A stretch of DNA of 64,000 nucleotides. Source: JABAAI01 sp965261955. Lineage in GTDB: Bacteria; Spirochaetota; Leptospiria; Leptospirales; Leptonemataceae. Location of the stretch: positions 434,001 to 498,000 of the forward strand of contig CBDHEM010000071.1 in NCBI GenBank assembly GCA_965261955.1, written 5' to 3'. Position 1 is the stretch's first letter, and each line of letters opens with the position of its first letter. Under the pieces are notes generated by a model, which did not search any database, was not told the DNA's origin, and was given only the letters and a program-made list of their open reading frames with translations. Shown piece by piece: positions 44,173 to 53,236 of the stretch. A program made the translations under genes and the position numbers.

Positions 44173-46134
44173 CTATTTTAGCGAGAGTTTCTTTTTTGTA
44201 GAATACTCTATTCCTATTTTTTTTCTAAGCATTTTTACATCAGAAGGTGTATTGGAATTATTTTTAAGTCCTAGTAACGCATAAATTTGAATAGCTTTCT
44301 TCTTACCCTTTACATTAACACTTCCAAGAGATTCAAAAGAAAAAACACGCCTACTAATTTGCTTTACAGCATTTTGTGTTACAATTATATCCACTCCAAA
44401 CTCCTTGGTCAGGCCCTCCACGCGTGAGGCTACATTCACCGTATCGCCTATGACCGTATACTCAACTCTTTCTTTCGAACCAATTTGTCCGGCAACAGCA
44501 GGTCCGTAGTTGATACCAATACCAAAATGAATATTGCTTCGTTTTCCTGTTCTTCTCTTCCTATTATATATAAGTAATGTTTCACGCATAGCCAATGCTG
44601 CTTTTATGGCCTTTTCAACGGGATCTTTCTGTTTATACAGTGCACTCCAATGTGCCATGATGGCATCCCCTATAAACTTATCTACCGTACCCATATTTTG
44701 AGTAATACACTCAACCATTTCACCAAAATATCCATTTAGAAAAGCAACGACATCTCGTGGAGTTAATTTTTCTGACATAGAAGTGAAGTTTCGAATGTCT
44801 GAAAATAAAAGTGCCACACTCCGTTGTTCACCTCCCAATTTTAACTGTCCTTTAAGAGATCTCTCTGCAATTTCTTTATTAACAAAGCGTCCGAAAGCTT
44901 CTTTAAGATTCTCTCTCTCTTGTAATCCTTGGCTCATTGTCCGAAAGGTTGATGTTAATAGTCCTATTTCATCTCCTGATTGTGGCTGAAGGGTAACTTC
45001 GTATTTTCCTTTTGCAATATTTCGAGTAGCTGCTGTTAGTTTTTTGATTGGGTTTGTGAGACGACGTGAATAAAGAAATACAGCTAGGATGGCAAGATTG
45101 ACAGCTGTTAACATAAGATAAATATTCCGCCTTTGGATGTCATAAACCCCGGCAAAAGCTTCTTTCTCTGGTACCGTTGAAACGACTCCAAATCGTAATG
45201 TACTAGATTTCCAAAATGATCCTAAATATTTATTTTTCTTTTCATCTTGATATTTTTTTTGCCCACTGGAGAAACGACTCTTTTGCATTGAACTAATGAT
45301 CGCGATATTACTGAGGTCTGCACCAGACTGCACTAGTTCTTTATTTGGATGCGCAAGCACTTTGCCATCAGAATCGACAATAAAATTTTGGATGAGGCCA
45401 CTATTCTCAGAATGAAAAAAGTCTAGAAATATTTGCATAGGAAAGAAAATGACCAAGATCATTTTCTTATTTGCATAGCTTTCACTAGGAAAACTCAATC
45501 CAATTATAGACATTTTAAAACTAGGACTCACATTCGTTAAGATGGTAGCACCACGAAGCGATTGCTGGAAATATTTCTCAAAACGAGATACTACCTTTCC
45601 AAATTTTGCATGGGAAAGATTATTTTTTTCGAGGTAAGTTTGGTTAGAAAATTGGCGAACAGCTTCCAAGCCAAGAACTCCTCTCTTATAGAGACCTGCA
45701 TATATTATACCTCTTTGAGAGGTCTTATTTAGGCTACTCTTAAGAAGTGGATTTTGTACTACCAATCGTCCTTGTTGCATAAAACCAGATAGAGTATATT
45801 CCAAATTTGTTCCAATTATCTCAGCTAATTTAATATTTTGCTCTTGGATTCTAAGCTCATAAATTTCTCGAAAAAAATAGCTAGCCAAGTAAATCATACT
45901 CCCTAGAGTCGTAAAAATAATACACGAAATAATCAATATGAGCTTTGTTCCAATATTCCAATGAGAGACTCTGTATCTTCGTTTTGTGATTATAAGTGTT
46001 TTTGCTATTCCAAATAGTAAAGATAAACGTTGAAAAATATAATGGATTCTGCTCCTACCCTCAATAAAACCATCTGCACAATAACTTAAAAAACGATTTC
46101 TAATGGATTTTGCGGTTGTTTTCATATTTTTCAT
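44173..46134 (-). CDS. Membrane adenylate/guanylate cyclase with extracytoplasmic sensor and HAMP
   Basis: 653 residues. The first membrane segment is at about 65-90, an extracytoplasmic sensor follows (about 90-330, Cache-like, FIVDSDGKVLAHPNKE), then a second segment at 335-355. A HAMP domain comes next (RRLTNPIKKLTAATRNIAKG). The class III cyclase domain has both metal Asp residues (LLFSDIRNFT and VDKFIGDAIMAHW), GIGINYGPAVAGQIGS and the transition-state Asn/Arg of DTVNVASRVEG. It would make cAMP or cGMP in response to an external ligand. It sits directly upstream of the FecR gene. Confidence 0.9.
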   Translation of the reverse strand: MKNMKTTAKSIRNRFLSYCADGFIEGRSRIHYIFQRLSLLFGIAKTLIITKRRYRVSHWNIGTKLILIISCIIFTTLGSMIYLASYFFREIYELRIQEQNIKLAEIIGTNLEYTLSGFMQQGRLVVQNPLLKSSLNKTSQRGIIYAGLYKRGVLGLEAVRQFSNQTYLEKNNLSHAKFGKVVSRFEKYFQQSLRGATILTNVSPSFKMSIIGLSFPSESYANKKMILVIFFPMQIFLDFFHSENSGLIQNFIVDSDGKVLAHPNKELVQSGADLSNIAIISSMQKSRFSSGQKKYQDEKKNKYLGSFWKSSTLRFGVVSTVPEKEAFAGVYDIQRRNIYLMLTAVNLAILAVFLYSRRLTNPIKKLTAATRNIAKGKYEVTLQPQSGDEIGLLTSTFRTMSQGLQERENLKEAFGRFVNKEIAERSLKGQLKLGGEQRSVALLFSDIRNFTSMSEKLTPRDVVAFLNGYFGEMVECITQNMGTVDKFIGDAIMAHWSALYKQKDPVEKAIKAALAMRETLLIYNRKRRTGKRSNIHFGIGINYGPAVAGQIGSKERVEYTVIGDTVNVASRVEGLTKEFGVDIIVTQNAVKQISRRVFSFESLGSVNVKGKKKAIQIYALLGLKNNSNTPSDVKMLRKKIGIEYSTKKKLSLK

Positions 46135-46139
46135 AATTA

Positions 46140-46253
46140 GGGCTGTCGCAAGTAACGGGCATTATTACCAAAAGGAAATAATGCCGTGAAACGCTGAGTC
46201 AAGGTACTCTATACAAGCATTTTCTTACTCTTCTGCATTTTGTGCAACAACTC
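46140..46253 (+). repeat. MITE-like dispersed repeat, copy R3
   Basis: 114 bp in the 316-bp gap between the cyclase and thiL genes, from GGGCTGTCGCAAG to GTGCAACAACTC. It shares the core GCCGTGAAACGCTGAGTCAAGG with R2 and holds a 9-bp perfect hairpin (GGCATTATT/AATAATGCC). The rest of the gap has nothing I can call. Confidence 0.55.
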
Positions 46254-46450
46254 TATTCCATAGCGTATCTCTTAAAGACCTCTCTGCTCAGAAAAAAAGT
46301 AAAAGTCCGTTGCCTCCTCAACAGAGAGGACACTCTCTCCCCATCAAAACGGCCTACAGTTAGTTCAGTAGACTAAAGAAGTGAAAGATAGCAAGAACTT
46401 TTACTCATCCACTAAAAAATTCTCGTTTATGTCTACAAGATAAACGAGAG

Positions 46451-47452
46451 TCAGAAATGGGTATACCTACCAGTGGGGAAAGGTATATTTTTACCCTTCA
46501 GTAAAAGTTTCACACCAGTCTCGCTAGCATTAGTTTTACGGGCTTCACCAATTGAATGACAAGGGAAGGGAAAAGTTAAGTTTGGTTCGGCTAAAAAGAG
46601 TAGTTCTAGTTCTTCTCCACTTACAATCGCTTCTTGAGGAGTTAGTTTGCCTTCTAATTCCGGTGCCACAAGTATTTTATCTAACTGAATTGAAATTTCT
46701 AGATTACTTGCCTTCGCCAGCTGAATTCCATTAGAAAGCAAACCGTCACTTACGTCTGCCATGGCATGAACTTCCGGCATCTTCCAAATAGTTTTTGCCC
46801 AATCCATTCTAGCTTGTGGCTGCAAGTGCTTTTCAATGGAATTGATATACGAGTTTGTATTTACATCAAAATCAAGCTGTCCATTCAAGCAACGTAAACC
46901 AGCCAGAGAAAGTCCCAAATTACCAGTCAAATAAAGATGATCCCCATCTTGCCCATCTTTCCTAGAAATGTATCGCTCGACATTCCCTCCCATCGTTAAA
47001 CTTAAAAATAACAGACCAGAACGAAAAGTATCTCCACCGATCAAGTGGCAATTATTCCGCCAACACTCTTGCTTTAGTGTCTCTGAAAATCTTTCTAAAA
47101 ATATTGGAGCCCCTTCTTCTATGCCACTATGGTTTTCGTGAGTTTTATAAATATCACCCTTAGGAACACCAAGATTGATTAAACACCACTTTGGTATTCC
47201 CCCGCTAGCCGCCATATCAGAAAGATTTACCTGAAATAACTTAATAGCCAAATCTTCTGGAGAAGACCAATCCAAACAAAAATGGACGTCCTGAACCATG
47301 CTATCTGTAGTGACGATATCTTTATTGCTTCCCGGCAGGAGCGAACAATCATCTAGATAACTTTCTAGAGAACCTTCTAGAGAACTATCTAGATGATTTT
47401 CTAGATAATCTTCTTTAGTTTGAGACGTCCCAAGCTCTTTGGGATAGAACAA
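46451..47452 (-). CDS. thiL: Thiamine-monophosphate kinase
   Basis: 333 residues. It phosphorylates thiamine monophosphate to thiamine diphosphate. Recognised: DDCSLLPGSNKDIVTTDSMV, VHFCLDWSSPEDLAIKLFQV, NLSDMAASGGIPKWCLINLG, GGDTFRSGLLFLSLTMGG, ADVSDGLLSNGIQLAKAS. No ATG fits; the likely start is TTG 47452 with GAAAGGGA 9-14 bp upstream. The N terminus contains five four-residue repeats (L-E/D-x-x) encoded by a 12-bp tandem repeat that runs into the conserved Asp-Asp. SucA needs its product. Confidence 0.85.
   Translation of the reverse strand: MFYPKELGTSQTKEDYLENHLDSSLEGSLESYLDDCSLLPGSNKDIVTTDSMVQDVHFCLDWSSPEDLAIKLFQVNLSDMAASGGIPKWCLINLGVPKGDIYKTHENHSGIEEGAPIFLERFSETLKQECWRNNCHLIGGDTFRSGLLFLSLTMGGNVERYISRKDGQDGDHLYLTGNLGLSLAGLRCLNGQLDFDVNTNSYINSIEKHLQPQARMDWAKTIWKMPEVHAMADVSDGLLSNGIQLAKASNLEISIQLDKILVAPELEGKLTPQEAIVSGEELELLFLAEPNLTFPFPCHSIGEARKTNASETGVKLLLKGKNIPFPTGRYTHF
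47353..47412. repeat. 12-bp tandem repeat inside the 5' end of thiL
   Basis: CTAGA occurs at 47353, 47365, 47377, 47389 and 47401, an exact 12-bp period, giving five units of consensus CTAGAnnAnnnT. It codes L-E-N-H, L-D-S-S, L-E-G-S, L-E-S-Y, L-D-D-C in ThiL. Unit gain or loss would keep the frame. Confidence 0.7.
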
Positions 47453-47925
47453 ACTAATAATATCCCTTTCGTTTATTTTTTAAACCTCATACTATCTCAA
47501 TTGCCATTATATTTTAATACGAGGGTGTAAATCATTTTGTGTAAATAGACCCTTCCCATTCCGTAAACTTTCTAATCTATTGGTATTCTCCCGTCAAACA
47601 AAATTGCAAACCGTTGCTGAGCCTCATCCCCATTTTTAATTGGCCAGTCCATTTTTTGGATACATTACGCAAGTAGTTTAGCCCCCTAAAACTGAATAGT
47701 TTGCTGTCCAGTTTAGCTATAAAATGGCTTTATATAAATCGAAAATCTTACACCTACCCTTATTTTACAAAGCACATCATAGAGCTTTCAAAAAACACTA
47801 TAATAGCGTCTTATCAAGAACGGATATACCGTAGTTTATTTATCGATTCAAAGAAAGGTAATTATGAGTTATAGACAATAAATGGATTGCAAAGACCCCT
47901 AAAAATTTTTGTCATCCGATCGACA
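47453..47925. other. Left flank of the GLUG array
   Basis: 473 bp between thiL and the first GLUG gene. From about 47770 it carries the same spacer seen between GLUG genes: one copy of the 12-bp unit (47779-47790), TATAAT at 47799-47804, and a micro-ORF at 47864-47881. The part before that has no similarity to the array. An imperfect inverted repeat CTAAAACTG/CAGTTTAG at about 47686-47715 may be a remnant of another element. Confidence 0.5.
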
Positions 47926-50900
47926 CTAGCGTTGTCCGGATATTATGGAACCACACGCAGATAGACCAGATAAATTAGAACTTCCAGGATTACTACACCA
48001 TCTTGGCTGAGTAGAAGAAGGAGCAACAGGATTTTGCACATGTTTTATGGCTGGAAGCTGAGAGCTATTTCCATAATCCAAGTCCCATCGAGTGCTTCCA
48101 GTAGACCATGCACTGGGAGCACTTGATGACGTCACACCACGAATATTCGCAACAGTCTGCTGTTGACATACTGCACATGGTGTAGAAGAAGGAGGAGTAA
48201 GATTGCTAATAGCAACACCATTCACAAAATAATGGAAGCCTTTCATCTTCACAACCACTCCCGCTCCAGAGACAATATCCAAGATACCAATCAAACCCCC
48301 AGCATTAGCACCTGAAGTCGCCGTCCCTGTTGCATATGAATTTGTTATAATTCCTACCGTACTAAGTATAATAGGCGTACTAGTAGCAGGCCGGTGTATA
48401 TACCCTATTAAGCCACCATACCGAAGAGACGGGGAACGTCCACTCACATTGCCGATGGCATAATTGTTCATTACGTCTGTTTCGCCGTCCAAGTACCCAA
48501 CTAAACCACCATAGTAACGTGGTGCTGGAGGATTTTGTAGCATAGGTACAACGTTGGTCACAGCACTGCTGGTCACAGCACCCGATGCATAATTATTTTG
48601 CAGAAGCCCTCCTCCCTCCATCCATCCCACTAAACCACCATGAGCGTCATGACTGATCATCCCAGTTCCCCCAGTCCCGCTTATATTACCTTTAGCGTAA
48701 CTATTGACAACGGTACCACTTCCGTTAAAGTGTCCGATCAAACCACCATGATTATTACCGTTAGCCATAATGTTTCCAGTGGCATAACTACCAAACACAA
48801 AAGAATGGACCGATGGCAGACCGCTACCCGTGGGTGGGATGATGCTAGAAGCCTTCCCGATCAAACCACCATAGCCGTTGTTGCTACCAGCAGAAACTGC
48901 TGTTATATCACCTTCAGCGTAACTATTGGTAATGGTTCCTCCGGTCAATTGTCCGACCAAACCACCATGATCACCACCATTCCCTGTTATATCACCTTCA
49001 GCGTAACTATTGGTAATGGTTCCTCCGGTCAATAATCCGACCAAACCACCATGATCATCACCATTCCCTTCTATATTACCTGTAGCGTGACTATTGCTCA
49101 TGTCACCTCCGCTAAAATTTCCGACCAAACCACCATAGCTAGCACCGTTAGCCATAATGTTTCCAGTGGCATAACTACCAAACACATTCCCTCCTCCTCC
49201 AAATTTTCCGACCAAACCACCATAGCTAGCACCGTTAGCACCGTTAGCCATAATCTTTCCAGTGGCATGACTACCAATCACAAAACCTCCTCCTGTAAAG
49301 TGTCCGACCAAACCACCATAGTTGTTGGTGGTGTTCACAGTAGAACTTGCTTCTATCATACCAGTGGCATGACTACCAATCACAGAACCTCCTCCGTTAA
49401 ATTTCCCGACCAAACCACCATGATCATCACCATCCCCTCTTATCTCACCTTCAGCGCGACTATTGGTAATGGTTCCTCCTCCGTCAAATTTTCCGACCAA
49501 ACCACCATGAGCATCACCATTCCCTCTTATCTCACCTTCAGCGCGACTATTGGTAATGTCACCTCCTCCCATAAAGTTTCCGACCAAACCACCATGATTA
49601 TTACCGCTAGCCATAATCTTTCCAGTGGCATGACTACCCATCACATCCCCTCCTCCCATAAAGTGTCCGACCAAACCACCATACTCAACACCATTCCCTC
49701 TTATCTCACCTTCAGCATAACTATTGGTAATGGTTCCTCCTCCGGCAAATTTTCCGATCAAACCACCATGCCTGCCTGGATTAGGATTGCTCATCCCACC
49801 ATCCCCTTCTATATTACCTGTAGCGTAACTACCAATCACATCCCCTCCTCCGGTAACGTCTCCGACCAAACCACCATGAGCATTACCGTCCCCTTCTATC
49901 TTACCTTCAGCGTAACTATTGGTAATGGTTCCTCCTCCGTCAAATTTTCCGATCAAACCACCATGAGCATCACCATCCCCTTCTATCTTACCTTCAGCGT
50001 AACTATTGGTAATGGTTCCTCCTCCGTCAAATTTTCCGATCAAACCACCATGACTAGCATTAGTACCGGTACCTGTTATATTACCTGTAGCGTAACTACC
50101 AATCACATCCCCTCCTCCGGTAAATTCTCCGATCAAACCACCATGAGCATCACCGTCAGCTATAATGTTCCCAGTGGCGTAACTACCAATCACAAAAGAA
50201 TGGACCGGCGGACTGCTCAATGTGATGCTAGAAGCCCTCCCGACCAAACCACCATAGTTGCCGCCCCTAGTAGGTAATGCTCCACTTACTCCATCAATAT
50301 TCACTTCACTATAGCTATTGATAATGCGGGACCCCTCCATCTCTCCCACCAGCCCACCATACTCATTATCACCTGAACTGGTGGTAATGGTGGTAGTAGC
50401 AAAACTCACAGACCCTGTAGTGTAACAACGAATTATTCTAGAAGAACGTGGTCTAGCAACAAGCCCCCCAACTCCATCTCCATTTCCCATACTGATGACT
50501 ATCTTTATATTTACTAAGCCAAGTTCTCTAATCTCAGCTCCATTAGTCAGATCAAACAAACCTGCACTGGGTATTGAACTAACATTCGGTCGTCCGCTTA
50601 GATAAAGGTTGGAAATAGTATGACTATTCCCATTGAATTGACCTGTGAAGAGATTTCGAACAACGGAACTACCAGTGGTAATGGAATAACCAATGGAAAG
50701 CCAACCCATACCACTTGGACTGGCGCAACTTCCTCCACAAGTTGAAGAAGCATCTATATCCGCAAGCAGGGTATGCGAAGACGCGAGATTATTCCGTATA
50801 TTGTTTAGACCAGCATAATCGCAAATCCAAAAGGGATTGGCTTTTGTTCCCAGCCCTCCTGTCTTTTGAACTTCACAAATACTTAACAAAGATGGAAATT

Positions 50901-50970
50901 CTGAAGAACAAAAGGGTAGACAAAAAAGAACTTGCGAAATAAAAAAAATGCGAAAAACAATAGCCTTCAT
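47926..50970 (-). CDS. GLUG-repeat secreted protein A (1014 aa)
   Basis: 1014 residues. The signal peptide is residues 1-23 (MKAIVFRIFFISQVLFCLPF, then CSSE). The N-terminal module of about 90 residues has Cys pairs in LLSICEV, WICDYAGL and STCGGSC. About 22 repeats of 29 residues follow, pattern HGGLVGKFDGGGTITNSYAEG, with an 87-bp DNA period. The C-terminal module ends WDLDYGNSSQLPAIKHVQNP, then RWCSNPGSSNLSGLSACGSI. GLUG repeats (PF07581 type) are usually in secreted or surface proteins; ligand and role are unknown. The start is ATG 50970 with AAGGG three bases upstream. Confidence 0.9.
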   Translation of the reverse strand: MKAIVFRIFFISQVLFCLPFCSSEFPSLLSICEVQKTGGLGTKANPFWICDYAGLNNIRNNLASSHTLLADIDASSTCGGSCASPSGMGWLSIGYSITTGSSVVRNLFTGQFNGNSHTISNLYLSGRPNVSSIPSAGLFDLTNGAEIRELGLVNIKIVISMGNGDGVGGLVARPRSSRIIRCYTTGSVSFATTTITTSSGDNEYGGLVGEMEGSRIINSYSEVNIDGVSGALPTRGGNYGGLVGRASSITLSSPPVHSFVIGSYATGNIIADGDAHGGLIGEFTGGGDVIGSYATGNITGTGTNASHGGLIGKFDGGGTITNSYAEGKIEGDGDAHGGLIGKFDGGGTITNSYAEGKIEGDGNAHGGLVGDVTGGGDVIGSYATGNIEGDGGMSNPNPGRHGGLIGKFAGGGTITNSYAEGEIRGNGVEYGGLVGHFMGGGDVMGSHATGKIMASGNNHGGLVGNFMGGGDITNSRAEGEIRGNGDAHGGLVGKFDGGGTITNSRAEGEIRGDGDDHGGLVGKFNGGGSVIGSHATGMIEASSTVNTTNNYGGLVGHFTGGGFVIGSHATGKIMANGANGASYGGLVGKFGGGGNVFGSYATGNIMANGASYGGLVGNFSGGDMSNSHATGNIEGNGDDHGGLVGLLTGGTITNSYAEGDITGNGGDHGGLVGQLTGGTITNSYAEGDITAVSAGSNNGYGGLIGKASSIIPPTGSGLPSVHSFVFGSYATGNIMANGNNHGGLIGHFNGSGTVVNSYAKGNISGTGGTGMISHDAHGGLVGWMEGGGLLQNNYASGAVTSSAVTNVVPMLQNPPAPRYYGGLVGYLDGETDVMNNYAIGNVSGRSPSLRYGGLIGYIHRPATSTPIILSTVGIITNSYATGTATSGANAGGLIGILDIVSGAGVVVKMKGFHYFVNGVAISNLTPPSSTPCAVCQQQTVANIRGVTSSSAPSAWSTGSTRWDLDYGNSSQLPAIKHVQNPVAPSSTQPRWCSNPGSSNLSGLSACGSIISGQR

Positions 50971-51018
50971 GAACCCTTATATATCCCAATAAAAAAATAC
51001 TGCCATCACTATTTATCT

Positions 51019-51024
51019 ATTATA
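51019..51024 (-). promoter_or_regulatory. Conserved -10-like box upstream of GLUG gene A
   Basis: TATAAT on the minus strand in CTAAAATATAATAGATAAAT, about 49 bp before the start. The same block stands 49-50 bp before the starts of the other GLUG genes (54853, 57932, 60765 and 63105). No good -35 is visible at 17 bp. Confidence 0.45.
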
Positions 51025-51061
51025 TTTTAGCTTGTATAAGAACTGAGTGATTTTTATTATC

Positions 51062-51109
51062 ATAGAGCTTTCAATAGAGCTTTCAATAGAGCTTTCAATA
51101 GAGCTTTCA
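51062..51109. repeat. 12-bp tandem repeat, four units (A-B spacer)
   Basis: Four exact copies of ATAGAGCTTTCA about 90-140 bp upstream of gene A. The other spacers hold 3, 3, 4 and 2 units at 54896, 57975, 60808 and 63149, and the left flank one at 47779. Confidence 0.85.
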
Positions 51110-51192
51110 AAAAACACTATAATGGCTTCTTACTGCGTCTTATCAAGAACAGATATAGCGTAGTTTATTTATCGATTCAAAGAAAGGTAATT

Positions 51193-51210
51193 ATGAGTTA
51201 TAGACAATAA
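51193..51210 (+). other. Five-codon micro-ORF with strong Shine-Dalgarno (one per spacer)
   Basis: ATG AGT TAT AGA CAA TAA (MSYRQ) with AGAAAGG five bases upstream and a TATAAT 75 bp before. Equivalent copies lie at 47864, 55011, 58082 and 63246. The D-E spacer copy at 60929 has lost both the start codon and the ribosome site. Whether it is translated is unknown. Confidence 0.35.
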
Positions 51211-51721
51211 ATGGATTGCAAAGACCCCTAAAAATTTTTGTCATCCGATCGACACTAGCGTTGTCCGGATATTATGGAACCACACGCAGATAGACCAGAT
51301 AAATTAGGACTTCCAGGATTACTACACCATCTTGGCTGAGTAGAAGAAGGAGGATCAGGATTTTGCACATGTTTTATGGCTGGACGCTGAGAGCTATTTC
51401 CATAATCCAAGTCCCATTGAGTTCTTCCAGTAGACCATGCACTGGGAGCAGTTGATGATGTTATTCCACGAATATTCGCAACAGTCTGCTGTTGACATGC
51501 TGCACACATAATATTAGTATTAGTGCCAATAGCAGCACCATTCACAAAATAATGGCGGCCTTTCATCTTCACAACCACTCCCGCTGCAGAGACAATATCC
51601 AAGAAACCAATCAAACCCCTAGCATAAGCACCTGAAGTCGCCGTCCCTGTTGCATATGAATTTGTTATAATTCCTACCGTACCAAGTATAATAGGCATAC
51701 TAGTAGCAGGCCGGTGTATAT

Positions 51722-53236
51722 AGTCAGCCTTGAAAAAGGCACTATATTAAGAAAATGCCATAACCCATACTTCCTTTTTTAAGGAAAAATCAGTCAGATA
51801 TTGCGGAATAAATTTAAGCCAAGAAAAAGCTTTTAGCAATTTTCTCATATTAAAGCCAGCACCTAGTAAAACCGCATACATCTTATCACCTTCTTGCGTT
51901 AAGAGGTGATTTCGTCGTACACCTCCATCATTCTTCATGTGACCAATGATGGGTTCAATGGCTGCTCTTCTTTTCATCCACTTGCGTAAACTACGTTTCA
52001 TTTTTTTCTTCCTCTTTGCGCCAACAATGTGAACTGTTATCCCATCTTTAACTTTCGCTCCTCTATAACCTCTATCCACAAAAACTTCTTTTACGCTTAA
52101 TGAATTGGGTAAAAACCTTTCTACCTGTTCTATGGCCGATGGTAATGTATGCCCATCAAAAGGATTACCGTGTTTTGCCATCGCACCTAAAACAAAGTTA
52201 CCTTGACTACTTGTCACGTAACTCGCCTTACATCCAAATTCATACTTCTTATGCGTTTTTCCTTTAGAGATACATTCTACTTCCGGCGCATGTAAACTAT
52301 AAACTTTGTTTTTGCTATCCTTGGTTTGATCGTAAAGACGGTGAAGAAGACACAAAGAAGATTCATAATTTTTATGTAAATCCATAGAATGCAATTTACG
52401 CTCTACATCCCGTAAAACACGACCAAAATAGGTTTTTAAGCTCTTTTGCTCACGCCTTGCAAGTCTGTATTTACGTCCTCTAAAGTATCGGTTCTGCATT
52501 AATAATGACTTTTTAGATAAACGAGAATAACTTTGGCGAAGACGAATATTATTTCTCTTAGCCAGTTCTGACAAATATTGTAAAGCTTTAAAATATAGTT
52601 TACCATCCGTTGGATATGTAATGGCCTTCTCCTGAACTGTTGTATCTACATTTACTTTTTGGACATGATGTCTGCGCAGTAATTTATTAGAAAGAGCACA
52701 ACGAATTGTTTCTTCCAAAAGCTTTTCCATCCCTTTAGATTTTATACGCTTACGCCATCTGCTTAATGTGCTATGATCACAAGGAGCTTCCTGCTGGAAT
52801 TCTTGGTATCCGCAAAAGTGTTGCCAATAGACATTTTGAACCCATTTATCTAAAACACTTTCATCACTTTCATTAAATGTGGCTTTTAAGTAATGCAGTC
52901 CTACCATCAAGCGGGTTAACTTGGCTGGACGGCCGTTGTCAGGACAATAGAGTTTACCAAATTCAGTATCAAACTTTTCCCAATCTATTTTCTGAGCTAA
53001 ACGAAATAAGGGCTCATTATGATTGAGCATACCTTCCAAATTCGTCTTAAACAAGTCTCTTTGATAATCATTTTTTTTTTGAGCTAACATAGGGAACCTC
53101 TGAAAAATAATGCTTGAAAAACACAAGCTTTTAAACACCTTTTCGCAAAACCTTGCGATTATGGGTACTACTTTTTACTTCAGAATAGCTTATAAATGCG
53201 AAATATCCATAGTATTCTGGTTTTTCAAGGCTGACT
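51722..53236 (-). mobile_element. IS5-like insertion sequence, copy 2
   Basis: 1515 bp with terminal inverted repeats AGTCAGCCTTGAAAAA and TTTTTCAAGGCTGACT, perfect over 16 bp. It is flanked by ATAT (51718-51721 and 53237-53240) in a TATATA target, so its exact ends are uncertain by one or two bases. It is inside GLUG gene B. Nearly identical to copy 1, implying recent transposition. Confidence 0.92.
51747..53090 (-). CDS. IS5-like DDE transposase (copy 2)
   Basis: 447 residues from ATG 53090 with the same GAGG ribosome site as copy 1. The frame is intact and the triad Asp149, Asp339 and Glu379 is present. It differs from copy 1 at four places (Ile236 to Met, and three changes in the last 14 residues: LTDFSLKKEV against LTNISLKKEI). 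Because both are intact, either copy could mobilise both elements. Confidence 0.92.
   Translation of the reverse strand: MLAQKKNDYQRDLFKTNLEGMLNHNEPLFRLAQKIDWEKFDTEFGKLYCPDNGRPAKLTRLMVGLHYLKATFNESDESVLDKWVQNVYWQHFCGYQEFQQEAPCDHSTLSRWRKRIKSKGMEKLLEETIRCALSNKLLRRHHVQKVNVDTTVQEKAITYPTDGKLYFKALQYLSELAKRNNIRLRQSYSRLSKKSLLMQNRYFRGRKYRLARREQKSLKTYFGRVLRDVERKLHSMDLHKNYESSLCLLHRLYDQTKDSKNKVYSLHAPEVECISKGKTHKKYEFGCKASYVTSSQGNFVLGAMAKHGNPFDGHTLPSAIEQVERFLPNSLSVKEVFVDRGYRGAKVKDGITVHIVGAKRKKKMKRSLRKWMKRRAAIEPIIGHMKNDGGVRRNHLLTQEGDKMYAVLLGAGFNMRKLLKAFSWLKFIPQYLTDFSLKKEVWVMAFS

Noticed and set aside
1..47000. tRNA or rRNA genes in the intergenic gaps
   Set aside because: I looked through the gaps longer than 100 bp for cloverleaf ends, the TTC-A-A loop motif and rRNA landmarks and found none; a covariance-model scan would be needed to be sure.
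49051..50277. Long plus-strand open frames inside the GLUG genes (also at 55424-56293, 56399-57370, 58787-59608, 61967-62557), rich in Ser/Thr and with repeats like SSVKFSDQTTM
   Set aside because: They mirror the repeat period of the real minus-strand genes and lack their own ribosome sites or a non-repeat part. Open antisense frames are expected from this biased repeat sequence.
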